From assembly GCA_049514555.1 (NCBI GenBank), contig JBEKUY010000010.1:44305-108304 (forward strand): a stretch of 64,000 bases of DNA, given 5' to 3'. A program made the position numbers and the translations under genes. Positions 8,175-16,866 of this stretch are shown piece after piece. Position 1 is the first letter of the stretch; every line of letters begins with the position of its first letter. Under the pieces are notes generated by a model. It had not been told where the DNA came from and did not search any database. It was given only the letters and a program-made list of their open reading frames with translations. This stretch comes from JBEKUY01 sp049514555 (lineage in GTDB: Bacteria > Acidobacteriota > Terriglobia > Acidiferrales > UBA7541).

Positions 8175-9035
8175 ATGACGGTTGACTCGATCAAGACCAT
8201 CGCCGTTCTCGGCGCCGGCACCATGGGCAACGGCATCGCCCACGTTTTTGCCAAGGCGGGCTACGCCGTCATTCTTCGCGACGTCGAGCGGCGCTTCCTC
8301 GACCGCGCCATCGAGAACATCGGCAAGAATCTCGATCGCGAAATCAAGAAAGGCGCGGTCGCAGCCGCCGATCGTGCTGCAATTCTCGCGTGCATCGAAC
8401 CTGCCACGAGCATGGCCGCCATCGCCAAGGCGGATTTCGCCGTCGAGGCCGTGCCGGAAAAACTGGAGATCAAACGCGCCGTGCTCCAAGAAGCCGACGC
8501 GCTCCTGCGGCCCGAAGCCCTCCTCGCGTCGAACACTTCTTCCATTTCTATCACGCAACTCGCCGCACTCACCAAGCGCCCCGACCGTTTTGTCGGCATG
8601 CACTTCATGAATCCGGTGCCGGTGATGGTGCTGGTCGAAGTCATTCGCGCGCTGCAGACCTCCGACGCCACCTTTGACGCGACCATGCGCCTCGCGGAGA
8701 AACTCGGCAAAAAGCCCGTCGCCGTCAACGATGCCCCCGGCTTCGTCTCCAACCGCGTCCTCATGCCGCTCATCAACGAAGCCGCCTACTGCGTGATGGA
8801 AGGCGTGGCCACTCCCGAAGCGGTGGATGCGGTGATGAAGACGGGAATGAACCACCCGATGGGCCCGCTCGAACTCGCCGATTTTATCGGCCTCGATGTC
8901 TGCGTGGACATCCTGCAAGTTCTGCACGACGGCCTGGGCGATCCCAAGTATCGCGCTTGCCCGCTGCTGAAGAAGTACGTCGCCGCCGGTTGGCTCGGCC
9001 GCAAGACCGGCCGCGGATTCTACGCATATCCATGA
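8175..9035 (+). CDS. 3-hydroxybutyryl-CoA / 3-hydroxyacyl-CoA dehydrogenase
   Basis: A 286-residue NAD(P)-dependent dehydrogenase that interconverts 3-hydroxyacyl-CoA and 3-ketoacyl-CoA. Seen: the N-terminal Rossmann motif GAGTMGNGIAHVFA, the catalytic His region MHFMNPVPVMVLVEV, and the C-terminal domain motif GFVSNRVLMPLINEA followed by GMNHPMGPLELADFIGLD. Length matches the single-domain HBD/PaaH family. The ATG at 8175 follows GGGAGG at good spacing and begins the usual short leader before the Rossmann strand. Pathway partner: the thiolase at 5160. Confidence 0.95.
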   Translation: MTVDSIKTIAVLGAGTMGNGIAHVFAKAGYAVILRDVERRFLDRAIENIGKNLDREIKKGAVAAADRAAILACIEPATSMAAIAKADFAVEAVPEKLEIKRAVLQEADALLRPEALLASNTSSISITQLAALTKRPDRFVGMHFMNPVPVMVLVEVIRALQTSDATFDATMRLAEKLGKKPVAVNDAPGFVSNRVLMPLINEAAYCVMEGVATPEAVDAVMKTGMNHPMGPLELADFIGLDVCVDILQVLHDGLGDPKYRACPLLKKYVAAGWLGRKTGRGFYAYP

Positions 9036-9095
9036 GCGGGGTTGCCATTCTGACGCTTGCGCTGCTGCCTCCCAATTGCAGCGGGTGAGTCGCGC

Positions 9096-9368
9096 ATGAC
9101 GCTACGCAAGATTTTCCACGTCTTTATCGGGTTCTTGCTCGCCATCCTGTGTTCGGCTCTCGCGGACCTGCTTGCCGTCAGCTACAGGATCTATCGCAGT
9201 GGCGGGGTCGTCTCCGGGCCTCTTTCGCTGGGCAAGGCAGGGCTCATCGTCGGTGTGGTAATTCCTGTCGCAGCTTCGCCCTGGCTGTGGAAACGAAGAC
9301 GATTCATCGCGGTCGGGGCCCTGGTTTTTGCCGTGTTTGCGGCCTCAGTTTTGCTCGCGGGCAAGTGA
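9096..9368 (+). CDS. Small three-helix membrane protein, unknown
   Basis: A 90-residue hydrophobic protein with three predicted membrane helices: IFHVFIGFLLAILCSALADLLAV at the N-terminus, a central helix around GLIVGVVIPVAAS, and a terminal FIAVGALVFAVFAASVLL, separated by a basic KRRR loop. The ATG at 9096 is preferred over an upstream TTG because GCGGGTGAG precedes it and the first helix starts soon after. It follows the dehydrogenase by 60 nt. I do not recognise a family. Confidence 0.6.
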   Translation: MTLRKIFHVFIGFLLAILCSALADLLAVSYRIYRSGGVVSGPLSLGKAGLIVGVVIPVAASPWLWKRRRFIAVGALVFAVFAASVLLAGK

Positions 9369-9450
9369 ATCTCCGCTGGCTGAGTTCTTTCAGGCTCGCG
9401 AACGGAAAGACCCCCGCCAAATGCCGAGATGGTCACCCCAGGTGCGTTTC

Positions 9451-9480
9451 TTGACACATGGGAGATTCGTTCCATAGACA
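9451..9480 (+). promoter_or_regulatory. Candidate promoter for the DNRLRE/propeller gene, with a long leader
   Basis: TTGACA (9451-9456) is followed after 18 bp by TAGACA (9475-9480). The resulting leader to 9731 is about 245 nt and can form a long-range stem between GGCGATTCCC (about 9531-9540) and GGGAATCCTCGCC (about 9568-9580). I could not match it to a known riboswitch. No gene is apparent between 9369 and 9731. Confidence 0.35.
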
Positions 9481-9731
9481 CCCGGTGCGCTTCTGGGTAG
9501 CGTAATCAGTGGGTCTCCACCTCTCCGTCGAGGCGATTCCCTCCGGTCTCGCCCTAACCTGGCGCTGGGGAATCCTCGCCCGAGAGACGCGCGTGGACCA
9601 CCGGTGTCCCCCCGGAACACGAAGAGGTGCCCTTCTGTTGAGTACGGTCGGAGCGCTCTCAGTCCTCTCGGGGTGCGCCTCCGAGGGTGGGGCTGCGAAT
9701 GGCGGCTTCGGGAGACAGTGAGGTATTGCCC

Positions 9732-12050
9732 ATGCGTATCCTTGGACGGTGGATGGAAAGAATCCGCGCGGTGAGTCTGCTTCTGTGCGCGCTCCTGCTG
9801 GCTGCCGCCCCCGCGCTGGCCCGCGAGCAAGTGGTCCTGCAGAAGACGGCGACCAATCCGCAAACCCGCGCCGCGGACGCCTGGCTGGATCAAGGCTCGC
9901 TGACAACGAACCACGGCAGCGACACGACCCTGCAGGTCCAGTCTTGGAGCAACAACCGGAACCAGCGGGCTCTCGTCCTGTTCGACCTCTCATCGGTTCC
10001 CAGCTCAGGGATCAAGGTCGCCACACTATCGCTTTGGATGTCCACCGCGCCCGCTGCTACCCGGACGTATCAGGCCAGGCGAGTCACCAGCCTCTGGACC
10101 GAATTGGGCGCGAGCTGGACGAACCGGGCATTGTGCTCCACCTGCACACCCGCCTGGACAGCGGCCTGGACAGCCGGGGGCGGTGACAACAATGGTGTCA
10201 CCACCCAAACAGCGACAACCGGAACCACGAACGGGGTTTTTCTGAATTGGAGCATCGCCGCTGACGTGCAGCAGTGGTACGGCGGGAATACTCCTTCGGC
10301 CAACTACGGCACCTTGATCATGGACAGTGCCGAGAGTTCGGCCACCCAGCGCACGGCAATCTTCAGTTCCAAGGAGGATTCCACAGCGGCCCACCGGCCC
10401 TCATTGACGCTGACGTTCATCCAAAACGTTCAGGGGCTGGCGGCAACCGCAGGCGATTCTCAGATTACTCTGACCTGGACCTACCCGCCGCAGGTGCCCG
10501 GAAGCACCATCGTCTCGGCGACAAACGGCGTCCTCATCCTGCGCGCGGCAGGCACCAGCGTTACCTCGGCCATCGCGCCCACTGACGGAACGGCCTATTC
10601 TCGCAATGCTACCTGCACGAACAACGTTGGCGGCGCCACCAACGTCATCGTTTTTAGCAGCAACACCCTGCCTACCACATTCAACGACAGCGCGGCCGGC
10701 GACAACCCCGATTGCCCCCCCGTGGACGGCACGACGTATTACTACAAAGTTTTTGCAAAAGACGCCGGGAACTACTACTCCCATAACGAGGGCGCTACCA
10801 ACCCCTCCATCTACATTCCCATGACTTTGGGCACGCCAAGCGCCACCGCGAGCCTGCGCCAAGCGGCGTCCTGGCTGGCGTCCACGGGCTCGCAGACGCT
10901 GTCCGCCCCGGGGATTATCCCCAGCAACGTCGTCTTTATCGGCGCGCCTTCGAACATCGTGAGCGGTATCAAGCCGAGCGACGGCACGCCGATGTTCGGC
11001 TGGGTTTCCGTCGCCGGGGCAATTACCGGGCGCCCGCCGGTGCTCGACGCAAGCACGTCTTCGACTGGAGTGAACGTAGCCTACACCGCTGATGCCGATG
11101 CGAATAGCTATGGTTTCGTCTACGGCATCAACGCCTTCACGGGGGATATCCTCTGGATGACGAACCCCACCGGCCTCGCCACCAATGGCTTTACCGCCGG
11201 CCCGGCCGTTGTGGTCAAGAAAACCAGCGACGCCCTTGGCGGCGGCTACACGGGATCACACGATCTGGTTGTCGAGGGGACGCGTAACGCCGCGAGTACG
11301 ACGGCAAATCAGGTCGTGGGCATTGACGGCAACACCGGCGCCACGGTGTGGACTCTCACGGGGGGTGGCACGAACCCGGCGATGGATATCGTCGCCGCCA
11401 CGCCCTTTGTGGACTACGCGAACCACGCCATCTGGGTGACGAGTCACTCGAACGCAGTCACCACCCAGCCCAGCCTCTGGAAAATCAATATCAACACCGC
11501 CGGCCCGACTGCTACAGCACTCGCCACAGCCAATCTTGGCAATGTCAGTAACTCGCCTGCCGTGACTTTCACGGGCGATGTGTTGTTCGTCGGCAACGAC
11601 GCCGGCACGCTCTATGCCATCAAACCTTCCGACGGCACGACATTGGCTTCGGTCGCCGGAGGAGATACCAAGGTCGTGGGGTCCATCCTCCTTATGACCA
11701 ACTCTTCTCCCTACACGCTGGTTTACGCTGGGGCTACTACGGTTAAGGCCGCCGTCTTCAATCTCAGCACCAAGACGTTCGCGACTACCGGCGCGGGCAC
11801 CTGGAGCACTACGATGCCGGGTGGATGCGCGCCCTCGGCGCCACTTGGGTTTCCAGGGCTCAGCAATATCTACGTCGGCTGCAGCGATGGAAACCTATAT
11901 CAGCTTGACGCAGGCACCGGAACAAACAACGGCGTCCGTCTTCTCCGCGCCAACTACACCATCGGCGATCCGACGCTGGATGTGGAGCTTTCCCGCATCA
12001 TGGCGGGATGCACGAACAGCCGCGTGTTTGCCTTTACGTTTCCGTTTTGA
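9732..12050 (+). CDS. Secreted DNRLRE-domain / PQQ-like beta-propeller protein
   Basis: A 772-residue exported protein. The signal peptide (basic MRILGRWMERIR, hydrophobic core, AAAPALA cleavage) decides the start at 9732. Mature residues up to about 235 form a DNRLRE/CBM96-type domain (QVQSWSNNRNQRALVLFDLS, WMSTAPAATRTYQARRV, DVQQWYGGN). A fibronectin-III-like module with a long insertion follows. The C-terminal 370 residues form a PQQ-type propeller (VFIGAPSNIVSGIKPSDGT, LFVGNDAGTLYAIKPSDG, IYVGCSDGNLYQLDAGTG). Such proteins are usually cell-surface adhesins or scaffold factors. The next gene, 11 nt downstream, encodes a lipoprotein that may be its anchor. Low-complexity Thr/Asn/Ser content is typical of secreted proteins. 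Confidence 0.85.
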   Translation: MRILGRWMERIRAVSLLLCALLLAAAPALAREQVVLQKTATNPQTRAADAWLDQGSLTTNHGSDTTLQVQSWSNNRNQRALVLFDLSSVPSSGIKVATLSLWMSTAPAATRTYQARRVTSLWTELGASWTNRALCSTCTPAWTAAWTAGGGDNNGVTTQTATTGTTNGVFLNWSIAADVQQWYGGNTPSANYGTLIMDSAESSATQRTAIFSSKEDSTAAHRPSLTLTFIQNVQGLAATAGDSQITLTWTYPPQVPGSTIVSATNGVLILRAAGTSVTSAIAPTDGTAYSRNATCTNNVGGATNVIVFSSNTLPTTFNDSAAGDNPDCPPVDGTTYYYKVFAKDAGNYYSHNEGATNPSIYIPMTLGTPSATASLRQAASWLASTGSQTLSAPGIIPSNVVFIGAPSNIVSGIKPSDGTPMFGWVSVAGAITGRPPVLDASTSSTGVNVAYTADADANSYGFVYGINAFTGDILWMTNPTGLATNGFTAGPAVVVKKTSDALGGGYTGSHDLVVEGTRNAASTTANQVVGIDGNTGATVWTLTGGGTNPAMDIVAATPFVDYANHAIWVTSHSNAVTTQPSLWKININTAGPTATALATANLGNVSNSPAVTFTGDVLFVGNDAGTLYAIKPSDGTTLASVAGGDTKVVGSILLMTNSSPYTLVYAGATTVKAAVFNLSTKTFATTGAGTWSTTMPGGCAPSAPLGFPGLSNIYVGCSDGNLYQLDAGTGTNNGVRLLRANYTIGDPTLDVELSRIMAGCTNSRVFAFTFPF

Positions 12051-12061
12051 GGAGGGCAGCC

Positions 12062-12523
12062 ATGTTTCGTGATGTGTATCGCAAATTCGCCTGCGCCGCG
12101 CTGCTGTTGGCTCTGGGCCTCCTCGGTTGCGGTCAGTACAATCAGCCGCCGGGAGGCTCGGCGCCGCTCGCGCCCTCGGCTGCGGTCGGCTTTTGCGACA
12201 ACCCCACGCCGGGTTGCGCCTCCGCCAGCTCTTTCAGCCTGAATTCGCTGCGCGACCTCAATGTCGTCGTGAATTGGCAGAATGTCCCCGAAGGAACCCA
12301 CGGGCAGAAAGTCAGCTTCTTCCTTCCCGACGGCAACCTCTACCAGGCTTTCGAGAAGAGTTTTGCGATTCCCGAGGGCTCCCCGGCGGCCACGGCCACC
12401 GTGCAGGCCCTTCCTGTCGCCGGCACGTGGATCACGCAACGCAGCTTGTCGGGCACTTGGCAAGTCACGGTGGCGCTGGACGGGCAGGTGTTGGAATCGC
12501 AGGCGGTTCAATTGACTCCCTGA
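12062..12523 (+). CDS. Small secreted lipoprotein, partner of the upstream propeller protein
   Basis: A 153-residue protein with a lipoprotein signal peptide: basic MFRDVYRK, a Leu/Ala core and the lipobox LLGC, giving Cys at about residue 21. The mature part has a disulfide-capable CDNPTPGC segment and then a beta-rich domain (NVVVNWQNVPEGTHGQKVSFFLPDG; TWQVTVALDGQVL) that looks immunoglobulin-like. GAGGAGG lies just before the ATG at 12062, and the gene starts 11 nt after the preceding stop, so they are co-transcribed. I do not recognise a named family. A role in anchoring or assembling the upstream surface protein is inferred from position only. Confidence 0.75.
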   Translation: MFRDVYRKFACAALLLALGLLGCGQYNQPPGGSAPLAPSAAVGFCDNPTPGCASASSFSLNSLRDLNVVVNWQNVPEGTHGQKVSFFLPDGNLYQAFEKSFAIPEGSPAATATVQALPVAGTWITQRSLSGTWQVTVALDGQVLESQAVQLTP

Positions 12524-12600
12524 TCGGGCTCACTTCAACACGAGCGAAAGAGTAGCCTTTTCCCCACGAACTGCATCCCTTAGCGGGCGCAAAATAGTAT

Positions 12601-12628
12601 TTGCTTTTTCTTCGCCCTATGGTAGAGT
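12601..12628 (+). promoter_or_regulatory. Candidate recA promoter with lexA-like motif
   Basis: TTGCTT (12601-12606) and TAGAGT (12623-12628) lie 16 bp apart, about 115 nt upstream of recA. The segment TTGCTTTTTCTTCGCC plus TAGAGTG closely resembles the lexA promoter at 23725-23754, so shared SOS control is plausible. Confidence 0.4.
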
Positions 12629-12742
12629 GCTGCCCCGTTGAGGCCCGAGTTAGCAGGTGCAACCGGGTGGATAGAGTGGTAAACTCCGCCCCACGCGACG
12701 TCCCCGGGCGATTGGCCTCGAAATTCCTCTCCGAGGTGTGAG

Positions 12743-13852
12743 ATGACTGACGAAAGGTCGAAAATGCTGGACGCAGCAATTACCCAGATCGAGAAGCAAT
12801 TTGGCAAAGGCGCGATCATGCGCCTGGGAAGCCGCGATGTGCTGGTGCCGGTGAGCGTGATCCCCACCGGCTGCCTCTCGCTCGATGCCGCGCTGGGCGT
12901 GGGTGGGTTTCCGCGGGGGCGTGTGGTGGAGATATATGGGCCGGAAGCGGGCGGCAAGACCACCATGGCTTTGCACGTGATTGCCGAGGCGCAGAAGCTG
13001 GGCGGGCAGGCGGCGTTCATTGACGCCGAGCACGCGCTCGATCCGGGCTACGCCCGCAAGCTGGGCGTGGACGTGGACAACCTGCTCGTCTCGCAGCCGG
13101 ACAACGGCGAGCAGGCGCTCGAGATTGCCGAGACCTTGATCCGCTCGGGTGCCGTGGACGTGGTCGTGGTGGACTCGGTGGCGGCCTTGGTGCCCAAGGC
13201 CGAGCTGGAAGGGGAGATGGGCGAGCCGCAAATGGGCTTGCAGGCCCGCTTGATGTCGCAGGCGCTGCGCAAGCTGACCGCAATCGTGGCGAAGTCCAAG
13301 ACCTGCCTCATCTTCATCAATCAGATTCGCGAAAAGATCGGCGTGATGTTCGGCAACCCCGAAACGACCACCGGCGGCCGCGCCCTGAAGTTCTATGCCT
13401 CCATCCGGCTCGATATCCGCCGCATTCAGGCCATTAAAGAGGGCGACAGGGTCGTGGGCTCGCGCACGCGCGGAAAGGTGGTCAAGAACAAGGTGGCGGC
13501 GCCGTTCCGCGAGGCTGAGTTCGACATCCTCTATGGCGAAGGCATCTCCCGCGAAGGCGATCTGCTCGATCTCGGCGTCGAGAAGGGCGTGATCGAGAAG
13601 TCGGGAACTTGGCTCAGTTTTGGCGGCGAACGCATGGGCCAGGGCCGCGAAAACGCGCGGCTTTTCCTCAAGGAAAACACCGACATCCGCGCCAAGATCG
13701 AAGACGCGCTGCGGAAGAAACTCGGCCTGGCGGCAATCGGACACTCCGAGAACCCGGCGCAAGCGCCGGCTGCGACCTCGCATTCGCAGGGTGACAAGGC
13801 CTTGAGTGCCGCTGCCGCGGCCAGCGCATCAAAAGGCAAGCTGGCGCGGTAA
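12743..13852 (+). CDS. recA: Recombinase RecA
   Basis: A 369-residue RecA, the ATP-dependent strand-exchange protein and LexA co-protease. Seen: the N-terminal oligomerisation segment ITQIEKQFGKGAIM, Walker A GPEAGGKT (residues 66-73, where most RecAs have GPESSGKT), Walker B VVVVDSVAALVPKAE, loop 1 MGLQARLMSQALRKL, the conserved FINQIREKIGVMFG with loop 2 GNPETTTGGRALKFYAS, and the KNKVAAPFREAEFDI region. The C-terminal tail is Ala/Ser/Lys-rich rather than acidic. The ATG at 12743 follows GAGGTG. It is monocistronic, followed by a hairpin at 13897. lexA is 11 kb away with a similar promoter. Confidence 0.98.
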   Translation: MTDERSKMLDAAITQIEKQFGKGAIMRLGSRDVLVPVSVIPTGCLSLDAALGVGGFPRGRVVEIYGPEAGGKTTMALHVIAEAQKLGGQAAFIDAEHALDPGYARKLGVDVDNLLVSQPDNGEQALEIAETLIRSGAVDVVVVDSVAALVPKAELEGEMGEPQMGLQARLMSQALRKLTAIVAKSKTCLIFINQIREKIGVMFGNPETTTGGRALKFYASIRLDIRRIQAIKEGDRVVGSRTRGKVVKNKVAAPFREAEFDILYGEGISREGDLLDLGVEKGVIEKSGTWLSFGGERMGQGRENARLFLKENTDIRAKIEDALRKKLGLAAIGHSENPAQAPAATSHSQGDKALSAAAAASASKGKLAR

Positions 13853-13896
13853 GCCATAGGGGAGCGGCCGCGCTCAGCCGCAGGAAAGGCCGAAAA

Positions 13897-13917
13897 ACTG
13901 TGCCCCCACGGCACAGT
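13897..13917. terminator. Perfect hairpin downstream of recA
   Basis: ACTGTGCC (13897-13904) pairs with GGCACAGT (13910-13917) over a 5-nt loop. The T-run is on the minus-strand side (five A residues precede it on the plus strand), so on the plus strand it is an RNA hairpin without a U-tract. No gene is seen between 13853 and 14111. Confidence 0.45.
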
Positions 13918-13998
13918 GTCCCGGCACTAACAATGACTGGCCCCCCGGACAGTTGTTGGAAACAAAACACATAGGTGCGAATTAGTGCATCCAGCCTA

Positions 13999-14027
13999 TT
14001 GCCCTTACCCGTCTCCTCCCCTACAAT
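13999..14027 (+). promoter_or_regulatory. Promoter of the transpeptidase gene
   Basis: TTGCCC (13999-14004), a 17-bp spacer and TACAAT (14022-14027) lie 84 nt upstream of the start codon. Confidence 0.45.
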
Positions 14028-14111
14028 CCTCAGCGTAACAACATCCGGCGTCGCCCGGGTACGGCGGGGCCGAGTAGCCTCACAGGGGCTAGGCGCATCG
14101 AAACGGGTACC

Positions 14112-15209
14112 ATGGAAATGAAGACCTCGGGAAATTGTGTGCGGGTAGCGCTGGCCTTGGTACTGGCAGGATTGTGTGCCATGCCGATGGACGCGGCGGG
14201 AAGCCGCTCGAGCCACCGCTCGGCACCCTCGCGCGTGCGCGGCGTTCCCACGTTCGCCGACTCGACCAAGGATGATGCCTCCCAGTATGACGATCCCGTC
14301 GTGCGGCAGGCGGCCGTGGACGCGCTGGGTCGGTACAACGGCGCGGTGGTTGCCGTGGACCCGAATTCGGGCCGCGTGCTGACGGTTGTCAATCAGAAGC
14401 TGGCCTTCTCCTCCGGCTACATTCCTTGCTCGACGATCAAGCCGGCGATCGCTCTCGCGGCGCTCGAAGAGAACGTGATTTCGCGCGACACGATGATCCG
14501 CGTGGGGCGCCGCAAGTACATGAGTCTGACCGAGGCCATGGCTCACTCGAACAATCAGTTCTTCGAAGAGCTCGGCCGGCGCATGGGGTTTGACACGGTC
14601 TCGCGCTACGCCCGCCTGCTGGGCCTCGGCGAACTTGCCGGCTTCAACATCCCCGAGGAGCAACCGGGGACTTTTCCGATGGAGCCGCCCGAGCGAGGCG
14701 GCGTCGCGCGCATGTCCAGCTTCGGCGAAGGCATCCGCATCACTCCACTGCAGATGGCTGCGCTGGGTGTGGCGGTGGCCAACGGCGGAATCCTCTACTA
14801 CCTGCAGTACCCGCGGACCAACGATGACCGTGGGAGTTTTGCCGCCCGCATTAAGCGGCAACTGGACATCGGAACGCTCCTGCCTGAAGTCCGGGAGGGC
14901 ATGCTCGCCGCGGTCCTCTACGGCACCGGCAAGACCAGCTACGACACCGGCGGAGATGAAACGCCGCTCGGAAAGACCGGGACGTGCTCGGACAATCAGT
15001 CGCGCGTCGGCTGGTTCATGACCTATGCCGACGAGACGCGTCCGAAGATCGTTCTGGTGGTATTGCTGCGCGGCAATACGCGCCGGGTCAAAGGGCCGAC
15101 GGCGGCGACGGTCGCTGGCCGCATCTACCGGCGCCTGCGCGAGCAGAACTACTTCGCGACCGCGCAACTTCGCCGCTCCAGCGTTTCTGCTTTCAACGTC
15201 CCCAATTGA
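14112..15209 (+). CDS. Penicillin-binding transpeptidase-domain protein
   Basis: A 365-residue exported serine transpeptidase of the penicillin-binding family. After a signal segment (CVRVALALVLAGLCAMPMDA) the three active-site motifs appear in order: STIK (S107-K110), SNN (147-149) and KTG in PLGKTGTC. The conserved box FGEGIRITPLQMAALGVAVANGG precedes KTG. There is no N-terminal PBP dimerisation or glycosyltransferase domain, so it is a minimal, catalytic-only class B-like PBP. It would crosslink or trim peptidoglycan in the periplasm. It lies upstream of an M23 peptidase on the same strand, which supports a cell-wall role. The start at 14112 has only a weak ribosome-binding site; ATG 14118 is an alternative. 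Confidence 0.9.
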   Translation: MEMKTSGNCVRVALALVLAGLCAMPMDAAGSRSSHRSAPSRVRGVPTFADSTKDDASQYDDPVVRQAAVDALGRYNGAVVAVDPNSGRVLTVVNQKLAFSSGYIPCSTIKPAIALAALEENVISRDTMIRVGRRKYMSLTEAMAHSNNQFFEELGRRMGFDTVSRYARLLGLGELAGFNIPEEQPGTFPMEPPERGGVARMSSFGEGIRITPLQMAALGVAVANGGILYYLQYPRTNDDRGSFAARIKRQLDIGTLLPEVREGMLAAVLYGTGKTSYDTGGDETPLGKTGTCSDNQSRVGWFMTYADETRPKIVLVVLLRGNTRRVKGPTAATVAGRIYRRLREQNYFATAQLRRSSVSAFNVPN

Positions 15210-15466
15210 CGCCCTCTTCATCCCACTGATTCTCCCTTCCCCTGGCCTTAACAAGACTGAACTGTGTTTCGCGCGAAGCGCAGAGGCATCTCTGCATAAA
15301 GTTGCTGTTTGAGCCACCGAGCCTGAAATGCGGCTTTGACGAAAGAACCGAGTTGAGCCAAAAGGGTGGCCTGGGGTAATCTCCCTGTTTCGCTCAGGGG
15401 TTTGTTGGCATTTCGCAGCGGCTGCGGACCGTTCAAGGCCAGGCAGTTGATTGATTTGGGGGGATC

Positions 15467-16771
15467 GTGAGCCGCAGTTTTCTCGTGCTCGCGTTGATTC
15501 TGTGCAGCGCCGGGGCGGGTGTGCTGACGCACGTGTTCCGTTTGCGAGCTGCGGCAGCGACAGAGTTTTCGCGGCAAGCCGAGCTCGCAAGGGAAGACGC
15601 TGCGCGGATTCGCGCGCAGGTCGTGTTCTGGCACAAACAGAAGATTGACGCCGGGACGAATTTCGCGGCGGAGCTCGAGCAAATGGGATTGGGCGGCAAC
15701 GACGCGGCAGGCATCGCCGCGGCGGCGCAGCAGGCCTTCAATCTGCGTCAGATGCGCGCGGGAAATCTGCTGGCGGTGGGCCGTTCGGTTGTGGGTGAGC
15801 TGCGGTCGGTCGAGTATCAGATCGACGCGGACCGCATGCTGGAGGTTTTGCCTGTTGGCGCGGGCTATCGCGCCGAGGTGCGTGAGATTCCGTCGAAGAC
15901 GGAAGTAGTTACGGTGGGAGGTCAGGTACAAGATTCGCTCTTCGGCGCCGTCGAGGGTGCGGGCGAGTCCCCCGAGCTGGCTCTCCGCCTCGCGCAGATT
16001 TTCGGTTACGATTTGGACTTTTACACTGACACGCGGCGGGGCGATACATTCCGCGTCGTACTGGAAAAAAAGAAGTACGCGAACGGAGAACCCCCTGCCT
16101 ACGGCCGAATCTTCGCGGCGGAATATCTCAACGGAGGCCGAGCGTATCAAGCAGTGCTTTTCCACGACGCGGCGGGGCGTCCCGCCTATTACGCCGCGGA
16201 TGGCAAGTCCTTGCAGAAGGCGTTTCTGCGGTCGCCGCTGAAATACGGTGCTCCTATCACGTCGCATTTTAGCTATTCGCGGCTCAATCCGGTCTTGAAG
16301 TTCCGTCGCCCGCACCTGGGAATCGACTACGGCGCGCCGGTGGGGACGCCGGTGCAAACGATCGGGACAGGCCGCGTGGTGTTCGCGGGGAGCAAGGGCG
16401 AGGCGGGCAATCTGGTTCAGATCGTCCACGCCAACGGCTACGAAACCATGTACCTGCACCTTTCGCGCATGCTCGTTCATGTGGGCGAACACGTTGAGAT
16501 CGGCAAGACCATCGGTTACGTCGGCAGCACCGGACTCGCCACCGGACCGCACCTCGATTTCCGCATCCTGCGGCGCGGCGTCTACCTGAATTTCGAGCGG
16601 CTCGGGCTGCCGCCCACCGAACCCGTGGCGAAGCAGCTCTGGAGCGAGTTCATCGCTGTGCGCGATCAGTGGCTCCCTCTGCTCAAGCAGGGCGCGGCTC
16701 TCCAGGTGCGAGCCCAATTGCAGTCCTCCGTCAGCGGGGGACCGGATTCTTCCTCAGCGAAGCCTAAGTAG
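15467..16771 (+). CDS. M23 (LytM-type) peptidoglycan endopeptidase
   Basis: A 434-residue exported peptidase with an N-terminal membrane/signal helix (FLVLALILCSAGAGVLTHVF), an OapA/LysM-like middle region and a C-terminal M23 domain. Seen: the zinc motif HLGIDYGAPVGTPV, GNLVQIVHANGYETMYLHLS, and GSTGLATGPHLDFRI. The last motif is normally H-x-H; here the second His, a zinc ligand in LytM, is Asp. The GTG at 15467 follows TGGGGGGA and no nearby ATG fits. The enzyme would cleave peptide crosslinks in the periplasm. Neighbouring PBP-type transpeptidase 258 nt upstream. Confidence 0.88.
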   Translation: MSRSFLVLALILCSAGAGVLTHVFRLRAAAATEFSRQAELAREDAARIRAQVVFWHKQKIDAGTNFAAELEQMGLGGNDAAGIAAAAQQAFNLRQMRAGNLLAVGRSVVGELRSVEYQIDADRMLEVLPVGAGYRAEVREIPSKTEVVTVGGQVQDSLFGAVEGAGESPELALRLAQIFGYDLDFYTDTRRGDTFRVVLEKKKYANGEPPAYGRIFAAEYLNGGRAYQAVLFHDAAGRPAYYAADGKSLQKAFLRSPLKYGAPITSHFSYSRLNPVLKFRRPHLGIDYGAPVGTPVQTIGTGRVVFAGSKGEAGNLVQIVHANGYETMYLHLSRMLVHVGEHVEIGKTIGYVGSTGLATGPHLDFRILRRGVYLNFERLGLPPTEPVAKQLWSEFIAVRDQWLPLLKQGAALQVRAQLQSSVSGGPDSSSAKPK

Positions 16772-16866
16772 ATCGTCTTCAGGGTTTCCGTGCACGAGGA
16801 GCAGCGCGAAGTCCTGCCGCGCCGCAGGGGTTTCTTACGCGGTTCTTTTGGTCGGCAGCACCGACC

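Noticed and set aside
9490..9731. Known riboswitch (cyclic-di-GMP or cobalamin type) in the leader of the propeller gene
   Set aside because: The conserved cores of those classes are not present; only generic GC-rich stems are seen.
13897..13917. Strong intrinsic terminator for recA
   Set aside because: The stem is perfect, but the T-run lies on the opposite strand, so it is recorded only as a low-confidence hairpin.
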